From NCBI RefSeq assembly GCF_026151205.1, contig NC_087076.1, forward strand, positions 4,117,902 to 4,181,901: DNA of 64,000 nucleotides, written 5' to 3'. The position numbers and the translations under genes are program-made. Under the pieces are notes generated by a model, which did not search any database, had not been told where the DNA came from, and saw only the letters and a program-made list of their open reading frames with translations. The number at the start of each line of letters is the position of its first letter. The first letter of the stretch is position 1. Of this stretch, positions 1 through 11,508 are shown piece by piece. The stretch is from Bolinopsis microptera (lineage: Eukaryota; Ctenophora; Tentaculata; Lobata; Bolinopsidae).

Positions 1-3000
1 GAAACGACATCTGGGTCCCTACCCTCGCACAAGATTATTCTCAATTTTCTTGTTGTGTCCACAACTATACCGTTGATCAGAGTCACATCTGATGACTTCA
101 GTGAAAGGGCTGATGACTTCAGTGAAAGAGCTGGTGACCTAGTGAAAGTGCTGGTGACGATGAGAAAGACCATAAACCAGGGATTCCTTCGGGAGCATGT
201 AAGATTATATCCAAAGTTTGTTCGCCAATGGGGTGTGTCTGGGTGTCAAAGATCTTCAAGGTGGGTGCTACTTGTGATGAACTCTAGAAGGATGGGATGG
301 TAATACTCGGTCTGGCCGTCTGGAAGCCCATAGAATTCCAGTTCAGAAACCGAGTAAGGAGGTGCGGCTACTGATGAGAAGCCTCCTTAAAGTTTATTTG
401 GGTTAGAAACGACATCTGGGTCCCTACCCTCGCACAAGATTATTCTCAATTTTCTTGTTGTGTCCACAACTATACCGTTGATCAGAGTCACATCTGATGA
501 CTTCAGTGAAAGGGCTGATGACTTCAGTGAAAGAGCTGGTGACCTAGTGAAAGTGCTGGTGACGATGAGAAAGACCATAAACCAGGGATTCCTTCGGGAG
601 CATGTAAGATTATATCCAAAGTTTGTTCGCCAATGGGGTGTGTCTGGGTGTCAAAGATCTTCAAGGTGGGTGCTACTTGTGATGAACTCTAGAAGGATGG
701 GATGGTAATACTCGGTCTGGCCGTCTGGAAGCCCATAGAATTCCAGTTCAGAAACCGAGTAAGGAGGTGCGGCTACTGATGAGAAGCCTCCTTAAAGTTT
801 ATTTGGGTTAGAAACGACATCTGGGTCCCTACCCTCGCACAAGATTATTCTCAATTTTCTTGTTGTGTCCACAACTATACCGTTGATCAGAGTCACATCT
901 GATGACTTCAGTGAAAGGGCTGATGACTTCAGTGAAAGAGCTGGTGACCTAGTGAAAGTGCTGGTGACGATGAGAAAGACCATAAACCAGGGATTCCTTC
1001 GGGAGCATGTAAGATTATATCCAAAGTTTGTTCGCCAATGGGGTGTGTCTGGGTGTCAAAGATCTTCAAGGTGGGTGCTACTTGTGATGAACTCTAGAAG
1101 GATGGGATGGTAATACTCGGTCTGGCCGTCTGGAAGCCCATAGAATTCCAGTTCAGAAACCGAGTAAGGAGGTGCGGCTACTGATGAGAAGCCTCCTTAA
1201 AGTTTATTTGGGTTAGAAACGACATCTGGGTCCCTACCCTCGCACAAGATTATTCTCAATTTTCTTGTTGTGTCCACAACTATACCGTTGATCAGAGTCA
1301 CATCTGATGACTTCAGTGAAAGGGCTGATGACTTCAGTGAAAGAGCTGGTGACCTAGTGAAAGTGCTGGTGACGATGAGAAAGACCATAAACCAGGGATT
1401 CCTTCGGGAGCATGTAAGATTATATCCAAAGTTTGTTCGCCAATGGGGTGTGTCTGGGTGTCAAAGATCTTCAAGGTGGGTGCTACTTGTGATGAACTCT
1501 AGAAGGATGGGATGGTAATACTCGGTCTGGCCGTCTGGAAGCCCATAGAATTCCAGTTCAGAAACCGAGTAAGGAGGTGCGGCTACTGATGAGAAGCCTC
1601 CTTAAAGTTTATTTGGGTTAGAAACGACATCTGGGTCCCTACCCTCGCACAAGATTATTCTCAATTTTCTTGTTGTGTCCACAACTATACCGTTGATCAG
1701 AGTCACATCTGATGACTTCAGTGAAAGGGCTGATGACTTCAGTGAAAGAGCTGGTGACCTAGTGAAAGTGCTGGTGACGATGAGAAAGACCATAAACCAG
1801 GGATTCCTTCGGGAGCATGTAAGATTATATCCAAAGTTTGTTCGCCAATGGGGTGTGTCTGGGTGTCAAAGATCTTCAAGGTGGGTGCTACTTGTGATGA
1901 ACTCTAGAAGGATGGGATGGTAATACTCGGTCTGGCCGTCTGGGAGCCCATAGAATTCCAGTTCAGAAACCGAGTAAGGAGGTGCGGCTACTGATGAGAA
2001 GCCTCCTTAAAGTTTATTTGGGTTAGAAACGACATCTGGGTCCCTACCCTCGCACAAGATTATTCTCAATTTTCTTGTTGTGTCCACAACTATACCGTTG
2101 ATCAGAGTCACATCTGATGACTTCAGTGAAAGGGCTGATGACTTCAGTGAAAGAGCTGGTGACCTAGTGAAAGTGCTGGTGACGATGAGAAAGACCATAA
2201 ACCAGGGATTCCTTCGGGAGCATGTAAGATTATATCCAAAGTTTGTTCGCCAATGGGGTGTGTCTGGGTGTCAAAGATCTTCAAGGTGGGTGCTACTTGT
2301 GATGAACTCTAGAAGGATGGGATGGTAATACTCGGTCTGGCCGTCTGGAAGCCCATAGAATTCCAGTTCAGAAACCGAGTAAGGAGGTGCGGCTACTGAT
2401 GAGAAGCCTCCTTAAAGTTTATTTGGGTTAGAAACGACATCTGGGTCCCTACCCTCGCACAAGATTATTCTCAATTTTCTTGTTGTGTCCACAACTATAC
2501 CGTTGATCAGAGTCACATCTGATGACTTCAGTGAAAGGGCTGATGACTTCAGTGAAAGAGCTGGTGACCTAGTGAAAGTGCTGGTGACGATGAGAAAGAC
2601 CATAAACCAGGGATTCCTTCGGGAGCATGTAAGATTATATCCAAAGTTTGTTCGCCAATGGGGTGTGTCTGGGTGTCAAAGATCTTCAAGGTGGGTGCTA
2701 CTTGTGATGAACTCTAGAAGGATGGGATGGTAATACTCGGTCTGGCCGTCTGGAAGCCCATAGAATTCCAGTTCAGAAACCGAGTAAGGAGGTGCGGCTA
2801 CTGATGAGAAGCCTCCTTAAAGTTTATTTGGGTTAGAAACGACATCTGGGTCCCTACCCTCGCACAAGATTATTCTCAATTTTCTTGTTGTGTCCACAAC
2901 TATACCGTTGATCAGAGTCACATCTGATGACTTCAGTGAAAGGGCTGATGACTTCAGTGAAAGAGCTGGTGACCTAGTGAAAGTGCTGGTGACGATGAGA

Positions 3001-5334
3001 AAGACCATAAACCAGGGATTCCTTCGGGAGCATGTAAGATTATATCCAAAGTTTGTTCGCCAATGGGGTGTGTCTGGGTGTCAAAGATCTTCAAGGTGGG
3101 TGCTACTTGTGATGAACTCTAGAAGGATGGGATGGTAATACTCGGTCTGGCCGTCTGGAAGCCCATAGAATTCCAGTTCAGAAACCGAGTAAGGAGGTGC
3201 GGCTACTGATGAGAAGCCTCCTTAAAGTTTATTTGGGTTAGAAACGACATCTGGGTCCCTACCCTCGCACAAGATTATTCTCAATTTTCTTGTTGTGTCC
3301 ACAACTATACCGTTGATCAGAGTCACATCTGATGACTTCAGTGAAAGGGCTGATGACTTCAGTGAAAGAGCTGGTGACCTAGTGAAAGTGCTGGTGACGA
3401 TGAGAAAGACCATAAACCAGGGATTCCTTCGGGAGCATGTAAGATTATATCCAAAGTTTGTTCGCCAATGGGGTGTGTCTGGGTGTCAAAGATCTTCAAG
3501 GTGGGTGCTACTTGTGATGAACTCTAGAAGGATGGGATGGTAATACTCGGTCTGGCCGTCTGGAAGCCCATAGAATTCCAGTTCAGAAACCGAGTAAGGA
3601 GGTGCGGCTACTGATGAGAAGCCTCCTTAAAGTTTATTTGGGTTAGAAACGACATCTGGGTCCCTACCCTCGCACAAGATTATTCTCAATTTTCTTGTTG
3701 TGTCCACAACTATACCGTTGATCAGAGTCACATCTGATGACTTCAGTGAAAGGGCTGATGACTTCAGTGAAAGAGCTGGTGACCTAGTGAAAGTGCTGGT
3801 GACGATGAGAAAGACCATAAACCAGGGATTCCTTCGGGAGCATGTAAGATTATATCCAAAGTTTGTTCGCCAATGGGGTGTGTCTGGGTGTCAAAGATCT
3901 TCAAGGTGGGTGCTACTTGTGATGAACTCTAGAAGGATGGGATGGTAATACTCGGTCTGGCCGTCTGGAAGCCCATAGAATTCCAGTTCAGAAACCGAGT
4001 AAGGAGGTGCGGCTACTGATGAGAAGCCTCCTTAAAGTTTATTTGGGTTAGAAACGACATCTGGGTCCCTACCCTCGCACAAGATTATTCTCAATTTTCT
4101 TGTTGTGTCCACAACTATACCGTTGATCAGAGTCACATCTGATGACTTCAGTGAAAGGGCTGATGACTTCAGTGAAAGAGCTGGTGACCTAGTGAAAGTG
4201 CTGGTGACGATGAGAAAGACCATAAACCAGGGATTCCTTCGGGAGCATGTAAGATTATATCCAAAGTTTGTTCGCCAATGGGGTGTGTCTGGGTGTCAAA
4301 GATCTTCAAGGTGGGTGCTACTTGTGATGAACTCTAGAAGGATGGGATGGTAATACTCGGTCTGGCCGTCTGGGAGCCCATAGAATTCCAGTTCAGAAAC
4401 CGAGTAAGGAGGTGCGGCTACTGATGAGAAGCCTCCTTAAAGTTTATTTGGGTTAGAAACGACATCTGGGTCCCTACCCTCGCACAAGATTATTCTCAAT
4501 TTTCTTGTTGTGTCCACAACTATACCGTTGATCAGAGTCACATCTGATGACTTCAGTGAAAGGGCTGATGACTTCAGTGAAAGAGCTGGTGACCTAGTGA
4601 AAGTGCTGGTGACGATGAGAAAGACCATAAACCAGGGATTCCTTCGGGAGCATGTAAGATTATATCCAAAGTTTGTTCGCCAATGGGGTGTGTCTGGGTG
4701 TCAAAGATCTTCAAGGTGGGTGCTACTTGTGATGAACTCTAGAAGGATGGGATGGTAATACTCGGTCTGGCCGTCTGGAAGCCCATAGAATTCCAGTTCA
4801 GAAACCGAGTAAGGAGGTGCGGCTACTGATGAGAAGCCTCCTTAAAGTTTATTTGGGTTAGAAACGACATCTGGGTCCCTACCCTCGCACAAGATTATTC
4901 TCAATTTTCTTGTTGTGTCCACAACTATACCGTTGATCAGAGTCACATCTGATGACTTCAGTGAAAGGGCTGATGACTTCAGTGAAAGAGCTGGTGACCT
5001 AGTGAAAGTGCTGGTGACGATGAGAAAGACCATAAACCAGGGATTCCTTCGGGAGCATGTAAGATTATATCCAAAGTTTGTTCGCCAATGGGGTGTGTCT
5101 GGGTGTCAAAGATCTTCAAGGTGGGTGCTACTTGTGATGAACTCTAGAAGGATGGGATGGTAATACTCGGTCTGGCCGTCTGGAAGCCCATAGAATTCCA
5201 GTTCAGAAACCGAGTAAGGAGGTGCGGCTACTGATGAGAAGCCTCCTTAAAGTTTATTTGGGTTAGAAACGACATCTGGGTCCCTACCCTCGCACAAGAT
5301 TATTCTCAATTTTCTTGTTGTGTCCACAACTATA
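1..5334. repeat. 405-bp satellite array, 13 full units plus a partial unit
   Basis: The unit beginning gaaacgacatctgggtccct recurs exactly every 405 bases (1, 406, 811 and so on to 4861), and a partial copy from 5266 breaks off near 5334. The array continues off the left edge. Units look identical except for an A-to-G change at unit position 324 in the 5th and 11th units (1944 and 4374). Within each unit, positions 91-171 hold four imperfect copies of a 21-base block containing gacttcagtgaaag. Positions 304-388 can fold into stems. Open frames of 82 and 63 codons exist in each unit, but the plus-strand frame has no ATG start, so I do not call a gene. The near-identity suggests recent amplification or homogenisation. 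Confidence 0.97.
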
Positions 5335-5489
5335 TCGCGAAGCAATATAATAAATTGATCTTTCTTTAGCCTTAGACCTTTCTTTGTACGCTCTGTATAT
5401 TAAATCAAAGTTCCAAACAAGGGATAGTTTTAAAAAACAACGCCCAAGTCTAATCTTTCCCTAAAACAAAAAACTAAATAACAAAAACT

Positions 5490-6716
5490 TCATTGTAAAT
5501 TCTGCCAATATCTCTTGTCATAAGCTAAATTTCGGAGATAATGTAAATCGAAAATATTATTCGTAAAGATTTTTTTACATAAATCATGCACAATCAGCGA
5601 GAATAGATTGCTTTGGGGTCTTCCTCTTCTCCCTGGTAAGTCCAGTGTATTGATGGCAAAAATGAGGGAAGAAAACGCTGGTCCGTCAACAGGACCCCGC
5701 AAAACATGTCCTAACATTCTCCACCGACTACGGGCCACTTTTTCTGACAATGGTTCAGCATTGCAGCGTTTATACAAGTTTTTGTTGGAGATGACTCCTG
5801 GGTACTTTATATTCAAAATAGTGCGAAGATGTCTGCGGTGAACAACATCTAGTTTTTCAAGGAATATTTTGGGGACGGCCCAACAGGATGAGTTGTACAT
5901 AAGATTATAAGAACTGATACGACTAAAGCATTGTACAGTATTAAACGTTTGTTTAGAGGCAGTTTATCACTCCAGGCCTTCTTGTAATTGTTGAAAGCAG
6001 CATATCCCAGGTTTATGCGACGCTGAATATCAGCTTTGCTACACAAGACGGACCCTAGACTCTAGAGTGATACTTTTCCTCCATGCTTCATTCCCCGACA
6101 ATAATTTTCCATCACTATCGACTTCACCCGTACTAGCTAAATAAACATGAATGAAGTCCGTTTTGTCTTCATTGACAAAGAGGTTCCATTTCTCGAGTAT
6201 AGCTGTTGCCTGGGGCAAAATAGCTCTCAAGTTGTCTTCCTCTTCATCATTGAAGTGACATCATCAGCATATTCAGTGTCAAGTGGAAGGCCAGCAATAG
6301 TGATCGGGGGAATCGGCCTATCTAAACCGATTGTTATAGTCCATCTAAGTTCATTCAAAGCACCAGCTAAGACAAGGGTGAACAGACAGCCGGATAAACA
6401 GTCACCTTGGAAAGCTCCAAGGAGACTTAAAAACTCAGCTGAAAGAACTCCATTTACTTTCACCCGTAGCTTTAGACAACAACAACCGGACAATCCTCAG
6501 CTCATCCTCAGTACAGCCACACAGTTTCAGTCCGAGTTCAAGAATCGTAGTGGGTTTGATCGTGTCAAACGCAATAGACATATCAATGCCCATGCGATGA
6601 TACTCCCATTTCTTCCTTTGGACAACCGACAGTAGAACTCGCTGACACCAAACAATATCAGCACAAGAACGAGCGCGTTTATATGCACACTGCCATGGAC
6701 CAGTGAAGGCGTTCAC
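5490..6716 (-). pseudogene. Decayed LINE reverse transcriptase, copy A
   Basis: The minus strand carries a reverse transcriptase broken into at least four frames (6716-6435, 6493-6227, 6230-6039, 6046-5490). Conserved pieces are readable in order: a DMSIAFDTI active-site strand, LGAFQGDCLSG, a YADD box near 6270, FVNEDKT, and a C-terminal HRRHLRTILNIK and RWRMLGHVLR region typical of non-LTR elements. It is clearly related to the copy at 7.1-8.8 kb but is a different subfamily (YADD rather than YSDD). No endonuclease domain is present, so the copy is truncated at its 5' end as well as frameshifted. It cannot encode a working enzyme. Confidence 0.85.
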
Positions 6717-6759
6717 TTTTTCTTCTATCCTTGTACGCTCTGTAATACAAATTAAAATG

Positions 6760-7100
6760 TGTTCTAGAACGAATGAAACATCCGTGTAACATGGTTATTT
6801 ATCGAGGGAGCACCACTAAACCACCTAATCTGTGTAACATTACTATTGACTAATCTGTAGCTTACCATTAAACAATTATGTATTTAAATTTTAAAATATA
6901 CGTATCAACAGGAAATTTAAGCTTTACACACATTTTAAGGATTGGTATACACTATACAGTATACATGTAGTTTAATGGAAACTTACTGTAAACAGTTATC
7001 TTGAGGTGTGTTGTGTGTAACCACATCAGTATTGTACAAGCAAGCGCTACTTAGGTGCTTAGTGAATAGAAGAGTGTGACAATAAGTATTAACAATAACT
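6760..7100. other. AT-rich spacer between two LINE fragments
   Basis: AT-rich sequence with no convincing coding frame or RNA gene. It separates the broken reverse transcriptase copy A from the 3' end of copy B, which begins near 7100 with a TA-rich tail on the plus strand. Confidence 0.5.
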
Positions 7101-8811
7101 ACTATTATATTATTATAAAACAGGATCTTACCGACAAAAATGATTCTTAAAAATACCTTAATGCGGTAAACTGTACCCTTGAAAAAGATTTTCCCAACAT
7201 CTGTTGCATGCAGCTATATCTCTAATTTCATTCAATTCATGAGAGTTGTCCATTTGCAAATTTCTACTACTTAAATCACTTCTTAAAACCGATAACAAGT
7301 TCATTCTAGGTCTCCCCAATCTTCCAATAAATAAATTATCTGATTCAATAGCAAAAGAGAGAGCCGTTTGGGCTGGGGTGTTCTCCATACTCCTGAGAAT
7401 GTGTCCAAACATCTTCCACCGCTGGTGTTCGATACGCTTTGATAACTTTTCAACTTTGCACCTTTCATACAATGCTTTGTTGCTTATCATACCTTTAGGC
7501 CATTTGATGTTTAAAATGGACCTGAGGTGTCTACGATGAAGTGTGTCCATTTTCTCCATGGTTGCTTTTTTAGGACTCCAACTATTTGAGTTGTAAATTA
7601 ATACAGATACAACTTGAGCGTCATATAACCTCAGCTTTCTTTCAAGGGAAATTTTCTTACCGGACAACCAAACTTTTTCGAAGTTCTTAAAAGCAATTTC
7701 AGCTAGGATTCTCCTTCTTTGAATGTCCTTCTCAGTACACAGTAAGGTACCTAGTGACTTATTACTTCGCCATGGTTCATTATTAGCTAATGGCTGACCG
7801 TTAGTGTCTTTATCAGATTTTTTCGCCAGGTAGAAGGTACTGAATTCAGTTTTACTTTCATTTACTTGGAGGTTCCAGTCTTTGAGAATCTCTTTCACTG
7901 CAGGAAGGAAAATTCTCAGTTTCTCGATGTCCTCGTCAGCAAAGTCACAATCGTCTGAATATTCCCACTCAGTTGGAAAACCTAGTTCTGATACTGGTGG
8001 GTTTGGTCTCCCAGATACAGCTCTGAGGTGGTGTAAGGCTGCTGCAAGAATAAGTGTGAATAGCTTTCCAGATAAACTGTCACCTTGAAAGGCTCCGAGT
8101 AAACTTTCAAACTCTTCCGACAGTGAGGAGTTAACACGAACTCTAAGGAGAGTATTCGATAGAAGGTATTGAACTAAGCGAAATGTCGTCCTCCGAACAA
8201 CCAGCATCTTTCAAAACATTTATGATAGTATCCCTTTTCACGGTATCAAAAGCTCTACTCATATCAATACCCATTTTGCTAAATGTCCATTTCTTCCTCA
8301 TCACAACAGATATGAGCATTCTCTGAGCCCACACAATGTCAGAGCAGCTCCTACCTCTCTTGTAAGCACTCTGCCATGGCATGGTGTAGTTGTCAATTCT
8401 ACTCTCAACCCGTTTTAAGGCAATTTGAGTGAGCATCTTCCTCGATCCGTTTAACAGTGTAAGTGGTCTAAGGCTTGTGAGGGGACCTTTAGGTTTACCG
8501 GGCTTCTGCAGAGGAGTCACAATACCTTGTCCTATCGAACTAATGTATTTGTTCCCACTAAATGACTCGTTAATTGCCTCAGCATACTTCTCAAAAGTGA
8601 TTGGATGGGCGTACTTTATCAACTCATTCTGGAGATTATCTGGACCACTGGCACGGTTTGATTTGAGTTTACTTGCAGCAAGTTTAACTTCAACTGGTGT
8701 AATGGGGTTATCAAGTGGTTTTGGATCGCAGGTAAAAGGTTGCAGGCCAGCTTCAACTCCTTCTGTTAGTTGTTTTTCGAAGAAAGATTTCGCTGTGTTT
8801 GCTTTCCCTAA
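7100..8811 (-). pseudogene. LINE reverse transcriptase fragment, copy B
   Basis: The frame 8207-7158 (minus) encodes 349 residues from the reverse transcriptase palm to the C-terminus: FESLLGAFQGDSLSG, a YSDD box in place of the usual YADD, VNESKTEF, HRRHLRSILNIK and RWKMFGHILR. The preceding frame 8622-8143 adds ISSIGQGIVTPLQKPGK, LRPLTLL and DMSRAFDTV, so one frameshift lies near 8150-8200. The sequence goes on with recognisable residues to about 8811, where an inverted repeat marks the break; endonuclease and ORF1 are missing. The 3' end near 7100 shows a TAA-rich tail on the minus strand. A short copy of the same 3' end lies at 33174-33430. The LINE clade was not assigned. Confidence 0.85.
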
Positions 8812-8844
8812 TTTTTTTTTGTTTTTTTTTTAGGGAAAGCAAAC
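8797..8844. repeat. Inverted repeat at the LINE copy B breakpoint
   Basis: The sequence gtttgctttccctaa is followed by about 19 mostly T bases and then by its complement ttagggaaagcaaac. It sits exactly where recognisable LINE sequence stops, so it looks like a snap-back or inversion junction left by the insertion. Confidence 0.75.
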
Positions 8845-9740
8845 AAAAAAAAATAACTACTGATATAAATTAACTGCAGTAACATGGTGCAACTATAAAA
8901 CTTACCCCCCCCCCCCCCCCCCCCCCCCCCCATTTCATTTCATGACCACTACAATGTTAGAACAGTGTCCACACAATGTAAGAACAGTGTGTACACACAT
9001 TGTTAGAACTCACAATGAGATACACACCCTAAAATGACATACCAGACCCCATTGTGTGAATAGAAACACAACAGTCAACACGTGTGAAACAAAGCAACAT
9101 ACCATGGGTATTGGGTAGTGTGTAGTGTGTGGTGGGAGGTTAAATGTAGAGATGTTTACAAAACCCCCACCTCATGAGGATTATTACATTTACGATCTGT
9201 TAAAACATATTTAACATTACAATTACATAATATAACCTACATAAATCCTGTTCTGGGTAAGTTTTATATTAATAATAAACCATTGTTAATGGTTTATATT
9301 TACAGCTGTGGACTGCAAATGAGAACATGGTAGTAATTAGAAGTTTATTTTGGTAATTCAATAAGTCGGCAATATCAACTAAAATAAGCAGTCCAAGACA
9401 TTTATTTTCGGGAGAGTGATACTGAATGTTCAAGATTGCTTGACACCTTCAATTGAATTTTGAAAGTTTGAGATCAATAAACTGAATCTAAGAATTCCTT
9501 AAACGGTAAAATTAATTTCAAGGGAATTTATTCCGCAATGTTAAAACTTCTTATAATGGCGTAATTTATTAATTTGATATAAAAATTCATCGCAGGATTG
9601 CTCTATAATTGGGAAAATAAGGAGACTGATTAATAAGTAGGAGTATTGAGTTACTGTCGGGAAGGCAGTGTTTTTGGGACAATGATATCATGGCCGGATC
9701 GCTCGTGATGCAGATTACCCATCTACAAATAGCATTATCA
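8845..9740. other. Intergenic region with a 27-base poly(C) tract
   Basis: A run of 27 C lies at 8905-8931. Between 8945 and 9020, short degenerate repeats of the type caca-atgttagaacagtgt occur. The rest is AT-rich with no gene that I can support. Confidence 0.6.
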
Positions 9741-9752
9741 TCTCCTCTTTCT

Positions 9753-9759
9753 TATAAAA
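9753..9759 (+). promoter_or_regulatory. TATA box of the cysteine protease gene
   Basis: A TATAAAA motif lies 37 bases upstream of the protease ATG at 9790. At normal TATA spacing, transcription would start only a few bases before the ATG. Either the 5' UTR is very short or the true promoter lies further upstream. Confidence 0.45.
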
Positions 9760-9789
9760 TCCTAAAGTCACACACTTTGTTTTGTCGTT

Positions 9790-11508
9790 ATGTTCACCTT
9801 GCCTCTTTTTCTGTTAGTATGTTGCAGTAGAGTTGTGACTTTTCAGAACACCCGCATCCCGCCAGAAACTAAAGATCAGATCCTCGCAACAGCAGATGTG
9901 AACACAGCTTTTGAGTTATATCAGCAGAGTTATACGCCGAGTTATAATACGCCATCAGTACTCTTCTTGACTGGGTCGACTCGTAGAAGAAACAGAGCTC
10001 AGAAAAGACAAGATAGGAGGAAGAAAGCTAACTTTGTGATATCTTTGGGGGAGATAAGAGAACATAATGTGAAGTATGAGAGAGGAGAGTCCTGGTATCG
10101 TATGTCAGTTAACCAGTTCTCTGTGATAAGCTCCACCGAGAGGAGGAGATATCTCGGGTATCTGGGGGATGTGGACCAGAACAGGACCAACTCAACCAAC
10201 ATAACGCTATTAGGAGGAGGTAAGGAGAGCTACCCTGATACACTGAGCTGGAGAAAGAGAGGCTACGTAACAAATTCAGTAGACCAGGGTGAATTCTGTC
10301 TCTCATGTTGGACATTCCCAGCTGTAGCCCTGCTAGAGTTCGCTCTGAGAGAAGTATCAGGATCTTTACTCCCTCTATCTGCGCAACAACTGCTAGATTG
10401 TACCTACGAGGAGGTGGTGGACGTAGTGGGACCTCGCCATGATGGGTGTAAGGGAGGGAGGTACCAGGATGCCTGGAGGTACCTTATCTCCAGACAACAC
10501 CTCACTTCACACACAGAGTACCTCTACAGAGCCGCAGATAGGAAGTGCAGGTACCACAGGTACTCTAATAAACTTGAGAACTATGTTAAGTTAACCGGGT
10601 ACAAGGCTGTACCCTCTGATGCTGACGGTGTTATGGAGGCGGTGCAGGTGATGCCACTTGCTACAGCGATAGCGGCTGAAGATGAATTGTGGCTGTATGA
10701 TAAAGGGATATATGATGGCTGTACACAGAGACACAGGGTTCCAGATCACGCAGTGCTTATCACGGGATACGGGATTAAGTACTGGGAGATAAGGAATAGT
10801 TGGGGACCAGATTGGGGGATGGATGGGTTCCTCAAATTCTTCAGGGGACAGGGTGCCAGAATGTGTTTCCTCCTGGACTATGCGTTTTATATCACTTATC
10901 AGAACATGAAATCACCAGAAAACACTGTTTCTCCAACTGTTCCTTCCACAACAACGTCCGCCAATTACAAAGCTTCAAACTGTACGGAAGGAGGAATGTA
11001 CGAGACAAAAACTGACGACGAAGAGAAGGGAAAGAAAGGAGAGAAGAAAGAAGAGGAGGAGGAGGAAGAGGAAGAAAAGGAGGTAGAAGAGGAAAAAGAA
11101 GAACAAGAGGAAATAGAAAAAGAGGAGGACGAAAACGGAATGTCAGACGAAACTAGGATTGAAGAAGAGGAAATGTCAGGAGAAGATGAACCACCAGGGT
11201 CAACAGTGGACTATAAAACTTTAGACCCCGAGTTAACCGCGGCTGACAATGAGGACTGTAATGATGATCCAGAATATAAGTTTCTGTGCCAGCAGTGGTC
11301 CAAGTTGCCTGGTGATCCCTGTAATGCTGGATCCTGGCTTATCTTCACCCAGTATCATTGTATGAAGTCATGTGCCAAATGTAGTGAATGTCAGGATAAA
11401 CACCCGAGCTCTTGTAAATCGTGGGCAGATGAGGGTTACTGCCATGATTCAAGTGAACATCAGGTGTGGATGAAAAGCAACTGTGTAGAATCTTGTGGTT
11501 ACTGTTAG
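9790..11508 (+). CDS. Secreted papain-family (C1A) cysteine protease with acidic linker and two ShKT domains
   Basis: A single uninterrupted frame of 572 residues. Residues 1 to about 17 form a signal peptide. A prosegment follows, with an I29-like EHNVKYERG...YRMSVNQFS stretch at 92-112. The peptidase domain starts near 148. The papain catalytic set is present: oxyanion Gln166 (DQGEF), nucleophile Cys173 (CLSCWTF), His320 (DHAVLITGYG) and Asn336 (NSWGPDWG). The usual CGSCW is CLSCW here. Residues 409-469 are almost all Glu, Lys and Asp. Two six-cysteine ShKT-like modules close the protein (about 490-531 and 534-572), ending in CGYC. The role is probably extracellular or lysosomal proteolysis, with the ShKT modules as binding or anchoring domains; such fusions are common in cnidarians and nematodes. 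The gene has no intron, unlike its neighbours. Confidence 0.92.
   Translation: MFTLPLFLLVCCSRVVTFQNTRIPPETKDQILATADVNTAFELYQQSYTPSYNTPSVLFLTGSTRRRNRAQKRQDRRKKANFVISLGEIREHNVKYERGESWYRMSVNQFSVISSTERRRYLGYLGDVDQNRTNSTNITLLGGGKESYPDTLSWRKRGYVTNSVDQGEFCLSCWTFPAVALLEFALREVSGSLLPLSAQQLLDCTYEEVVDVVGPRHDGCKGGRYQDAWRYLISRQHLTSHTEYLYRAADRKCRYHRYSNKLENYVKLTGYKAVPSDADGVMEAVQVMPLATAIAAEDELWLYDKGIYDGCTQRHRVPDHAVLITGYGIKYWEIRNSWGPDWGMDGFLKFFRGQGARMCFLLDYAFYITYQNMKSPENTVSPTVPSTTTSANYKASNCTEGGMYETKTDDEEKGKKGEKKEEEEEEEEEKEVEEEKEEQEEIEKEEDENGMSDETRIEEEEMSGEDEPPGSTVDYKTLDPELTAADNEDCNDDPEYKFLCQQWSKLPGDPCNAGSWLIFTQYHCMKSCAKCSECQDKHPSSCKSWADEGYCHDSSEHQVWMKSNCVESCGYC

Noticed and set aside
1-405. Satellite unit as a 5S rRNA or snRNA gene repeat
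   Set aside because: No 5S box A/C sequence or Sm-site arrangement fits; the ggatggga word is only a superficial match to the 5S box C.
370-450. Hammerhead-ribozyme-like words in the satellite (ctgatgag followed by gaaac and gtc)
   Set aside because: Stem II would start with a G-A mismatch, stem III would have two pairs, and the bases next to the cleavage site do not pair in stem I. ctgatga occurs three times per unit because of internal repeats, so chance is likely.
55-5163. Repeated 82- and 63-codon frames in the 405-bp satellite
   Set aside because: The plus frame starts with GTG rather than ATG, the frames overlap on opposite strands, and the amino acid repeat simply mirrors the 21-base DNA repeat.
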